A stretch of 64,000 bases of DNA from Lichenicola sp050954785. GTDB lineage: Bacteria; Pseudomonadota; Alphaproteobacteria; Acetobacterales; Acetobacteraceae. The notes under the pieces were generated by a model. The model was not told where the DNA came from. It ran no database searches and saw nothing but the letters and a program-made list of their open reading frames with translations. A program made the position numbers and the translations under genes. Numbering within the stretch: position 1 is the stretch's first letter; each line of letters starts with the position of its first letter. Below are positions 57,519 to 64,000 of this stretch, one piece after another. Location: positions 1 through 64,000 of the forward strand of contig JBPBQO010000171.1 in assembly GCA_050954785.1 (NCBI GenBank), given 5' to 3'.

Positions 57519-59246
57519 TCAGGCGGCGCTTTGTTCCTGATCTCCGGTCAGCGCCAGCAGCGAGTCGCGGCCAAGCCGGGTGCAGAACTCGCCGAACCCT
57601 TCGTCGAGCTGTCCCTGCAAGGCCCAGGCTTCGAATAGCGGACCGAACTTCTCGCCCAGCCCGGCTTCCGGCACCCGCTCGTGCAGCCGGAACGACAGGC
57701 TCTGGCCGTCGAAATCACCGCCGACATAGATCGCGTAGTGGCCAGGTATCCGCCCGACCAGGCCGATATCGCCGGAATACGACCGCGCGCAACCGTTCGG
57801 GCAGCCGGTGATGCGCAGGCTGATGCGCCGATCCTGCAGGTCGTGCCGGCGCAGCAGCGTCTCCAGGCTCTCGACGATCGGCTCGCGCACCCGCTCCGCC
57901 TCGGTCAGGGCCAGCCCGCAGGTCGGCAGCGCCGGACAGGCCAGTGCGAATCGCGAGAAAGTCGACAGCGCGGTCGCCGGCACCACGCCATGCTCGGCCA
58001 GCAGCGAATCGATGGCCGCACGATCGCCCGGCTGGATGTTGGACAACAGGATGTCCTGCTGTGCGGTCATGATCGGATCGACGCCGAATCGCTCGACCAC
58101 CAGGCGCAATGCCGTCCGAAGTGTGACGGTCGCAGTGTCCTGGATGCGGCCGGACGATACCGGAACGCCGAGCCACCACTTTCCGTCGCCCTGGTCGTGC
58201 CAGCCGAGCAGCTCGGGGATGTGCAGCTTGGGCATCGGCCGCGGGCCTTCGAGGTCGTCGCCGTAATAGCCGTCCAGGGTCTGCTTCACCCAGGCCAGCC
58301 CGTTATCCTCGACCACGTATTTCAGCCGGGCACGCCGACGATCGGTACGGTCGCCGTGGTCGCGCTGCAGCCGGATCACCGCCTCGACGATCGCCAGCAA
58401 CCGGTCCGGACCCACGAAGCAGATCGGCGTCGCCAGCCGCGGGAAGGTGTTGGCGCGGTTGTGGGTCATGCCGAGCCCACCCCCGACCGCGATGTTGTAG
58501 CCGACCAGCGTATCGACGCCCTGTGCATCCGGCTCGAACAGCGCGATCGCCGCGAGGTCGTTGGCCAGCACGTCGGCACTGTTGTCATCCGGAACCGCCA
58601 GCCCGATCTTGAATTTTCGCGGCAGGTAAGTCTCGCCGTACAACGTCTCGGTCTCGTCGGTGCCGGCGACCGGCTGCTCGTCGAGAAAGATCTCGTAATA
58701 GCTGCGGCTTTTTGGCAGCAGGGCCGTCGACAGCATGTGCGCATCGTCGCGCAGCCGTTGATGGCGCGCGTCGCTGTGCGGCGCCGATGTCGTCATCAGG
58801 TTGCGCACCACGTCGCCGCACGCGCAGAGCGTGGTCAGCAACGTGTGGTTGATCGCCGCGATCGAGGGCTTGAGCTCGCCCTTGAGGATGCCATGGAACT
58901 GGATGCCCTGGCGGGTGGTGATGCGCAGAGTGCCATTGGCATGATCGTCCGCCAGCCGGTCCAGCCCGAGATACTGTGCCGCGGTGAGCATGCCGCCCGG
59001 CATGCGCACGCGCACCATGAACTGGTAGTCCTTCTCCAGCTTCTGCTGCTTCAGCGCCGTCGCCGTGTCGCGGTCGAACTGCTCGTAGCTGCCGTGGAAC
59101 TTCAGCAGGTTGTAGGCATCCTCGCTGACCTGGATGCCGCCTTCCACGAGTTCCTCGGCCAGGCGACCGCGCAGGCCATGGCTGCTCTCCTTGAGCGTCT
59201 CGACGCCGGAGAGCTTCTTCGGTGCTGCGATGATCTGGTCGGGCAA
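57519..59246 (-). CDS. cysI: Sulfite reductase hemoprotein beta subunit
   Basis: The 575-residue protein has the nitrite/sulfite-reductase half-repeats: RITTRQGIQFHGILKGELKP and GYNIAVGGGLGMTHNRANTF at the N-terminus. The siroheme/4Fe-4S ligands are near the end, in CPALPTCGLALTEAER (C-x5-C) and ITGCPNGCARSYSGDIGLVG (C-x3-C). It reduces sulfite to sulfide with six electrons. The flavoprotein partner cysJ is not adjacent. It lies downstream of the peroxiredoxin gene on the same strand with a strong hairpin in the 75-base gap. With cysK and the Rrf2 regulator nearby, this forms a sulfur-assimilation cluster. Confidence 0.95.
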   Translation of the reverse strand: MPDQIIAAPKKLSGVETLKESSHGLRGRLAEELVEGGIQVSEDAYNLLKFHGSYEQFDRDTATALKQQKLEKDYQFMVRVRMPGGMLTAAQYLGLDRLADDHANGTLRITTRQGIQFHGILKGELKPSIAAINHTLLTTLCACGDVVRNLMTTSAPHSDARHQRLRDDAHMLSTALLPKSRSYYEIFLDEQPVAGTDETETLYGETYLPRKFKIGLAVPDDNSADVLANDLAAIALFEPDAQGVDTLVGYNIAVGGGLGMTHNRANTFPRLATPICFVGPDRLLAIVEAVIRLQRDHGDRTDRRRARLKYVVEDNGLAWVKQTLDGYYGDDLEGPRPMPKLHIPELLGWHDQGDGKWWLGVPVSSGRIQDTATVTLRTALRLVVERFGVDPIMTAQQDILLSNIQPGDRAAIDSLLAEHGVVPATALSTFSRFALACPALPTCGLALTEAERVREPIVESLETLLRRHDLQDRRISLRITGCPNGCARSYSGDIGLVGRIPGHYAIYVGGDFDGQSLSFRLHERVPEAGLGEKFGPLFEAWALQGQLDEGFGEFCTRLGRDSLLALTGDQEQSAA

Positions 59247-59269
59247 GATGGTGATCCTGATTGACGGAG

Positions 59270-59290
59270 GGCCGGGACGAGATCCCGGCC
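59270..59290 (-). promoter_or_regulatory. Hairpin between the peroxiredoxin gene and cysI
   Basis: GGCCGGGA at 59270-59277 pairs with TCCCGGCC at 59283-59290, loop CGAGA. It sits in the gap before cysI on the minus strand, 24 bases upstream of its start. Without a T-run it is more likely a processing or attenuation element than a plain terminator. Confidence 0.45.
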
Positions 59291-59321
59291 GTAGAACGTA
59301 TCGAGTGGCTAACGGTCCCGG

Positions 59322-59960
<639 letters not shown>

Positions 59961-60033
59961 GATGCTGTTCCTCAGGCGTCGTTGATCAGTGCGTCCACCA
60001 CCATATTTCAGGTGCCGATCGCTCGAACCACAC

Positions 60034-60069
60034 GATAAAAACGATCATGCGACGCAGGTCAATTTGACC
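60034..60069 (-). promoter_or_regulatory. Promoter with palindromic operator over the -35 box (peroxiredoxin gene)
   Basis: On the minus strand, TTGACC (60062-60057) and TTTATC (60039-60034) are separated by 17 bases. The -35 box is the right half of a perfect palindrome GGTCAA-A-TTGACC (60069-60057), a likely repressor site. The Rrf2 regulator is encoded about 40 bases away. Confidence 0.55.
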
Positions 60070-60111
60070 ACGTTGCAAGCCAGTGGTTTGCCCGCGGCGT
60101 GGCTCTATTGT

Positions 60112-60561
60112 CTATATGGAGAAGCTGATCGGCTCTGCCAGGGGGCGTCTCAATCCGGCGCTTTCGGCGCGACGAACCAGATCATCGAGCGTGAGGTCGT
60201 GCAGTTGCGTCCGCAGGCTGTCGTCAAGCTGCTTCCAGCTCGGCTCCACGACCCGGGCGAACAGATCGCCGATCGGGCCGTCCTCATTGCCGGCATCGTC
60301 GGAAACCGCGGTCTCGACCACGTCCGACAAACGGATGTCACGTCGCGGACGACCAAGCCGGTAGCCGCCGCGAGGGCCGCGAACGCTTTCCAGCAACGAC
60401 GACCGGGACAGCGTCTGTAGCAACGGCTCGATACCGCGACGGGCAAGACCCGCACGTTCGGCGATGTCCGCCGCACTGACCGTGCCGGCCCTACCGGCAT
60501 GGAAGGCAACATCCAGCATGATCAGTACCGCAATCATCGCCCTGTCACGCCGTAGCAGCAT
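60112..60561 (-). CDS. Rrf2-family transcriptional regulator without Fe-S cysteines
   Basis: The 149-residue protein from MLLRRDRAMIAVLIMLDVAF has the Rrf2 helix-turn-helix AADIAERAGLARRGIEPLLQ, the wing LLESVRGPRGGYRLGRPRRD and the helix IRLSDVVETAVSD. IscR, NsrR and RirA bind an iron-sulfur cluster through three cysteines; this protein contains no cysteine at all, like CymR. CymR of Firmicutes controls cysteine synthesis and forms a complex with CysK, and here the divergent neighbour is cysK. A longer start 11 codons upstream is possible but lies before the conserved helix. Confidence 0.88.
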   Translation of the reverse strand: MLLRRDRAMIAVLIMLDVAFHAGRAGTVSAADIAERAGLARRGIEPLLQTLSRSSLLESVRGPRGGYRLGRPRRDIRLSDVVETAVSDDAGNEDGPIGDLFARVVEPSWKQLDDSLRTQLHDLTLDDLVRRAESAGLRRPLAEPISFSI

Positions 60562-60658
60562 CTCCGTCCCCGATCGTACGATGGCGCCAGGCAACGCGAC
60601 GTCGATGACGACTGCGCGACCGGCTACGTGGCCGCAAGTCTATCATGAGTGCCATCGC

Positions 60659-60687
60659 TTATCCACGCCGCAGATCGGTGTTATAGT
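60659..60687 (+). promoter_or_regulatory. Candidate cysK promoter implying a leaderless or very short leader mRNA
   Basis: TTATCC at 60659-60664 and TATAGT at 60682-60687 are separated by 17 bases. The predicted transcription start is about 60693-60694, on or next to the chosen ATG at 60694, so the mRNA would lack a leader. No Shine-Dalgarno is present before that ATG, which is consistent. Confidence 0.4.
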
Positions 60688-60693
60688 CCGGGC

Positions 60694-61749
60694 ATGGCAC
60701 GCAACGAACGGCTTTCGCCCGATACCAGCACAAAATCTCCGAATCCGGATTCTGCCGAGCCGGGGGCCGTCGAGCAGGGGCCCGGCTTCTCCGGCTTCGC
60801 TGCGCCGCGGCGTCGCATCTACGACAGTATCGTCGAGACGGTCGGCGGCACGCCCCTGGTCAGGCTGCCCCGCCTGACCAAGGAAGACGAGCTTGTTGGC
60901 GACGTCATGCTGAAGCTGGAGTTCTTCAACCCGCTCGGCTCAGTCAAGGACCGTATCGGTGCCTCGATGGTTCTGGAAGCCGAATGGGCCGGCACCATCA
61001 CGCCCGGCCGCACCGTCCTGGTCGAGCCGACCTCCGGCAACACCGGCATCGCGCTCGCTTTTGTCGCGGCCTCGCGTGGCTACCGCCTGATCGTCACCAT
61101 GCCGGAAGGTGCCTCGGTCGAACGTCGCAAGATGCTGCGGCTGATGGATGTGCAACTGGAGCTCACCCCGTCGCGGCTCGGCATGGCCGGCGCAATCGCC
61201 CGCGCCAAGGAGATCCTGGCCAGCACGCCGGATGCCTGGATGCCGCGCCAGTTCGACAATCCCTCCAACCCCGACATCCATGCCCGCACCACCGCCGAGG
61301 AAATCTGGACCGATACCGAAGGCGGGGTCGACATGGTCGTGGCCGGCATCGGTACCGGCGGCACCGCCACCGGCATCGCCCGCGCCCTGAAGCCGCGCAA
61401 GCCCGGCCTCAAGGTCTATGGCGTCGAGCCGTCCGAAAGTGCCGTGTTGAACGGCGACGAGCCGGGCCCGCACGGCATCCAGGGCATTGGACCCGGCTTC
61501 TGTCCCGGCGTGCTCGAACTGGATGTACTGGACGGCGTGCTGACCGTGTCGGAACGCGAGGCCATTGCCGCCGCGAGACGCTGCGCCCGCATGGAGGGGC
61601 TACCGATCGGCATCTCCTCCGGTGCGGCGCTGCATGCGGCACTCACTCTTGCTCACCGCCCGGAGCATGCAGGCAAGCAGATCGTGGTGATCATTCCCTC
61701 ATTCGCTGAGAGGTACCTATCCACGTCCCTCTTCGCCGGCCTCGGCTGA
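60694..61749 (+). CDS. cysK: Cysteine synthase (O-acetylserine sulfhydrylase)
   Basis: The 351-residue PLP enzyme has K85 in NPLGSVKDRIGASM, the PLP-phosphate/substrate loops EPTSGNTGIALAFVAASRGY and GIGTGGTATGIARALKP, and the C-terminal SSGAALHAALTLAHRP. It makes cysteine from O-acetylserine and sulfide, taking the product of CysI encoded nearby. Before the conserved core it has an extension of about 40 residues rich in S, P and E, which is not usual for CysK. The gene is divergent from the cysteine-free Rrf2 regulator. The second structured RNA begins three bases after its stop. Confidence 0.94.
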   Translation: MARNERLSPDTSTKSPNPDSAEPGAVEQGPGFSGFAAPRRRIYDSIVETVGGTPLVRLPRLTKEDELVGDVMLKLEFFNPLGSVKDRIGASMVLEAEWAGTITPGRTVLVEPTSGNTGIALAFVAASRGYRLIVTMPEGASVERRKMLRLMDVQLELTPSRLGMAGAIARAKEILASTPDAWMPRQFDNPSNPDIHARTTAEEIWTDTEGGVDMVVAGIGTGGTATGIARALKPRKPGLKVYGVEPSESAVLNGDEPGPHGIQGIGPGFCPGVLELDVLDGVLTVSEREAIAAARRCARMEGLPIGISSGAALHAALTLAHRPEHAGKQIVVIIPSFAERYLSTSLFAGLG

Positions 61750-61752
61750 GAG

Positions 61753-61869
61753 ACCGGCCGATAATGCTACTGTGCCGGCGAGCCGACGCAGCTTTGGTGC
61801 GCTCCGATAGCCACGACGAGCGCTCCCGAAGAGGGAGCTCTCACTCGGCACAGCGCATTCCCGGCCGGT
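61753..61869 (+). ncRNA. Candidate structured RNA, copy 2 (novel 3'-UTR element)
   Basis: The nested pairs are: ACCGGCCG at 61753-61760 with CGGCCGGT at 61862-61869; AATGC at 61763-61767 with GCATT at 61855-61859; CTGTGCCG at 61770-61777 with CGGCACAG at 61846-61853; and an inner hairpin GCTCCC/GGGAGC with a GAAGA loop. Compared with copy 1, one pair in the second stem has changed from C-G to T-A on both sides, and the outermost stem is wholly different yet pairs. The internal variable region is about 40 bases shorter. It starts three bases after the cysK stop. The strand is assumed to be that of cysK. Confidence 0.7.
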
Positions 61870-61903
61870 TTCCTGGCTAACCTTTCAGAAGATTAGCCAG
61901 GAA
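61870..61903. terminator. Hairpin at the end of the OmpA-family gene
   Basis: TTCCTGGCTAA at 61870-61880 pairs perfectly with TTAGCCAGGAA at 61893-61903, an 11-bp stem with a 12-base loop, ten bases after the minus-strand gene stop. No T-run follows, so efficiency is uncertain. It abuts the structured RNA. Confidence 0.6.
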
Positions 61904-61913
61904 ACTCGAGGGT

Positions 61914-63047
61914 CTAGCGGAGGATGATCTCGACGCGGCGGTTCTGCGGCTCGCGGACGTTCGGGCCGGTCGCAACCAGGGGACGGGTTTCGCCGTAGCC
62001 GTGGGTGTCGATGGCCGAGGCGGGAACACCGTCGCGAACCAGTTCGGTCTGCACGCTCTTGGCACGACGCACCGAGAGTGCCTGGTTGTAGCCGGCGCCG
62101 CGAACTCCGCCATGGATCGACGAGGTGTCGGTGTAGCCATCCACCTCGATCCGCGTGGTCTGGACGTGTGTCGAGGCCTGCGCCGCCTGGGCGACAATTT
62201 CGCGCGCCCGGCTGGTCAGGTCGGACCGGTCCCAGTCGAAGAACACCAGATAGGTGCGCGCGTCCGCAGGGGCCGGCGCTGCCGGTACGGCCGGCGATAC
62301 CGGCGGCGGCGGGGGCGGTGCCGGGTTCAGCTCGTAGCGCACGCCGAGCAGAAAGGTGTGGTTGTAGTTGGTGGTGATGTCCTGGTTGCCGCGATCGGTG
62401 CCGTACGCCTTGGCGCCGAAACCGCCCTGGTTGCCGATCTCGTCGCCGGTGAAGCGCTGCGGGCCGAGGATCGAATAGAACCGGTATTCCAACGTGGTCG
62501 ACAGCCCGACGACCCATGGCACCGGCACCGACAGGCCGAAGATGCCCTGGTAGGCGAAGTTGCCGTCGCTGGTGCCGCCGATGCGCTCGGCGCTCTCGGC
62601 TCCGGCATAGTGCATCTCGGAATGCGACCACGCGTAGCCGACGCCGAGCCCGAAATACGGGTAGAGCCAGTTCTGGCCGATATCCATGTCGAACAGCACA
62701 TTGGCCATGCCGCCGTAGCTTTCCTGGTTGCCACCGGCGAGCGTCGGAAAGCTGGTGCCGCGGAAATGCTGCAGCGTGTCGCGGCGGTAGTTACCTTCGA
62801 TCTCGGCGCGCAGCCCGTTGCCGAAGCCCCAGCCCACGCTTCCAAGACCCACCAGGCCGGGACCGTAGCGCAATTGCCCGCTCGGAGCCTGCGGCGACAG
62901 CCGGACCGTCTGGTCCTGTGCCAGGTTGGCACCGCCGGCGACAGCACCATACAGACCGGTGACAGGTTGTGCCGCCGCCGGGTTGGCAAGGCTCGCTACC
63001 GTGGTGACAGCGCCTACGCCTGCCAGCAACCAGATCCGTCTTGTCAT
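61914..63047 (-). CDS. OmpA-family outer-membrane protein
   Basis: The 377-residue protein has a signal peptide ending NPAAAQ. The N-terminal eight-stranded beta-barrel (GLYGAVAGGANLAQDQTVRL; GVGYAWSHSEMHYAG; EYRFYSILGPQRFTG; HTFLLGVRYELNP) is followed by a proline hinge PAPPPPPPVSPAVP. The C-terminal OmpA domain begins TYLVFFDWDRSDLTSRAREI and has VDGYTDTSSI, SVRRAKSVQTELVRDGVPAS and GYGETRPLVATGPNVREPQN with RRVEI, the peptidoglycan-binding signature. It links outer membrane and cell wall. A second ATG seven codons upstream is possible. Confidence 0.95.
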   Translation of the reverse strand: MTRRIWLLAGVGAVTTVASLANPAAAQPVTGLYGAVAGGANLAQDQTVRLSPQAPSGQLRYGPGLVGLGSVGWGFGNGLRAEIEGNYRRDTLQHFRGTSFPTLAGGNQESYGGMANVLFDMDIGQNWLYPYFGLGVGYAWSHSEMHYAGAESAERIGGTSDGNFAYQGIFGLSVPVPWVVGLSTTLEYRFYSILGPQRFTGDEIGNQGGFGAKAYGTDRGNQDITTNYNHTFLLGVRYELNPAPPPPPPVSPAVPAAPAPADARTYLVFFDWDRSDLTSRAREIVAQAAQASTHVQTTRIEVDGYTDTSSIHGGVRGAGYNQALSVRRAKSVQTELVRDGVPASAIDTHGYGETRPLVATGPNVREPQNRRVEIILR

Positions 63048-63540
63048 CGTCACACGCCCTCCGCTCACGCGCCGCCGGTCAGGCGGTTGGCGCGCGACAC
63101 CCCAGACGGCCGAGCTGCGGCCGCATCATCTGTCTGGACGTAGCTGGTTTTCGCGTCCGGAAGAAGCACCGGCTGCGGCTGGCCAGCCGGTTGCACGCGG
63201 TTGTGGCAAAGGCGTGACGCGGCACAGTCCCATGCCGAGCGGTTGTGTGACCTTTCAGCAACGTGTTGCAACGTGATTGTAACGGGGTTCCATGCGGGGA
63301 TTGCATGGGTGACGTGCCTGAACTTTAAGTATCGCCACATGCCGTTACCCGTCGCAACACGGTCTTACGGCTCCACCCTTTGCCTGAAAGGCTTGCTGTA
63401 ACGTTTTTCCTTTGATGAGACTGGGTATTCTCGATGTCGTCATCGAAGCCCTCTCTTCGCAACAAGCGCCGCAGCACTGTCCCCACGGTCAATTTCTTGT
63501 CGTCTGCCTGCTCTCCGGAGCGGGTTTTGGAGTGCTGACG
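63048..63540. other. Intergenic region between ompA-like gene and TonB receptor
   Basis: This gap of about 490 bases is between divergent outer-membrane genes. It holds a GC-rich imperfect palindrome near 63168-63190 and a short direct repeat of CAACGTG near 63260-63275; promoters for both genes should lie here. An in-frame ATG at 63415 would extend the receptor by 42 residues, but those residues have no signal-peptide character, so I leave them non-coding. Nothing else is recognised. Confidence 0.5.
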
Positions 63541-64000
63541 ATGACACGACCCCGTTACTTCACCCTTCGAGCCGGGTTGACCGGATCGATTGCGGCGCTC
63601 GCGCTGGCGCCGGTATTGGGTGCGGCTCCTGCATTCGCACAGGTAACCGCGACGCCGTTCGCCGCGGGTGCGACGTCATCCACCGGCAGCACGCCGACCG
63701 AAAACGTCGAAGTGACTGGCTCGCGTCTGCGGACCAGCAACGTGACCAGCGAAGCGCCCGTCACCGTCATCACGTCGAAACAAATCGAGCAATCGAGCTC
63801 GCAGACGATCGAGGACGTGCTCCGCAAAATTCCGTCCGTGGGCACCGAAGGAAACTTCTCGTCCACCAACAACGGCGGCAACGGCTCGTCCTGTATCGAC
63901 CTTCGCAACCTGGGCATCAGCCGTACGCTGGTCCTTGTCGATGGCAGACGTTTTGTTCACACCGGCTATGGCGGCGGCCTCGACTGCGTCGATCTCGACA
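63541..64000 (+). CDS. TonB-dependent outer-membrane receptor (5' part; runs off the window)
   Basis: The first 153 codons are visible. A GGAG ribosome site about eight bases before the ATG fixes the start. The signal peptide is MTRPRYFTLRAGLTGSIAAL and ends in PAFAQ. Next comes the TonB-box-like region TENVEVTGSRLRTSNVTSEA, then the plug domain PVTVITSKQIEQSSSQTIED and VLRKIPSVGTEGNFSSTNNG, with CIDLRNLGISRTLVLVDGRR. These are hallmarks of the large receptors that import siderophores, vitamin B12 or carbohydrates. The plug resembles the wide-specificity receptor group common in alphaproteobacteria. The ligand cannot be inferred. Confidence 0.93.
   Translation, partial: MTRPRYFTLRAGLTGSIAALALAPVLGAAPAFAQVTATPFAAGATSSTGSTPTENVEVTGSRLRTSNVTSEAPVTVITSKQIEQSSSQTIEDVLRKIPSVGTEGNFSSTNNGGNGSSCIDLRNLGISRTLVLVDGRRFVHTGYGGGLDCVDLD

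Noticed and set aside
63415..63540. In-frame extension of the TonB receptor by 42 codons
   Set aside because: The downstream ATG has a good GGAG site and starts a proper signal peptide; the extension would bury it.

Overview
The window is GC-rich alphaproteobacterial DNA. Gene content and order point to the acetic-acid-bacteria family Acetobacteraceae (Rhodospirillales): a secreted GH3 beta-glucosidase, argD-argF-hslO, recX, the mtnB-mtnD-mtnC-ribF operon, ileS-lspA, a mutL with the endonuclease motif, parE, and several secreted proteins of no recognised family. The family assignment is inference from gene content; no rRNA or tRNA gene is present to settle it. Genes are densely packed, with many ATGA or TGATG start-stop overlaps.

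Layout. 1-1794: the 5' part of a GH3 beta-glucosidase, cut by the window edge, then a 650-base AT-rich gap. 2452-4918: small membrane protein YqaE/Pmp3, then the coupled YcjX GTPase-like and DUF697 genes. 5003-5580: a broken Uma2 gene. 5655-10028: FAD oxidoreductase, rodA, a DUF3293 protein and a zinc alcohol dehydrogenase. 10150-14826 (minus): htrA-type protease, OmpR-type regulator, histidine kinase, a small secreted protein and a SIMPL protein, which looks like one envelope-stress operon. 14883-22925: hrpB, a DsbD-family protein, a translationally coupled lipoprotein/unknown pair, and Hsp33. 23006-25587: argD-argF and a small unknown gene. 25673-33698: YfhO-like membrane protein, recX, an isolated tatA, the methionine-salvage genes coupled to ribF, and a membrane-DUF4336 fusion. 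33960-40943: ileS-lspA, an aldo/keto reductase, a DUF3035 lipoprotein, mutL. 40947-44733: vapBC with a clear operator, an isolated nuoM, a cytochrome P450.

44753-49042 is the accessory part. It holds a 24-codon gene with an unusually complete Shine-Dalgarno and its own terminator, a remnant ParD antitoxin, a divergent LysR/alpha-beta-hydrolase pair, and the debris of a Tn3-family transposon (a resolvase C-terminus joined directly to the middle of a frameshifted transposase) that stops next to parE. 49042-55834: parE and a two-gene RND efflux system separated by a palindrome. 55944-63047: two secreted proteins of unknown role, a sulfur/redox cluster (cysI, 1-Cys peroxiredoxin, cysteine-free Rrf2 regulator, cysK) and an OmpA-type porin. 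A TonB-dependent receptor begins at 63541 and runs off the end.

The most notable unexplained structure is a pair of related extragenic sequences, at 38902-39062 and 61753-61869. Each begins one to three bases after a stop codon, and they share a conserved core and hairpin. Both are closed by long outer stems whose sequences differ but whose pairing is kept. This is the pattern expected of a structured RNA family. The second is the 24-codon gene at 44816-44890. No CRISPR array, tRNA, rRNA or intact insertion sequence was seen.
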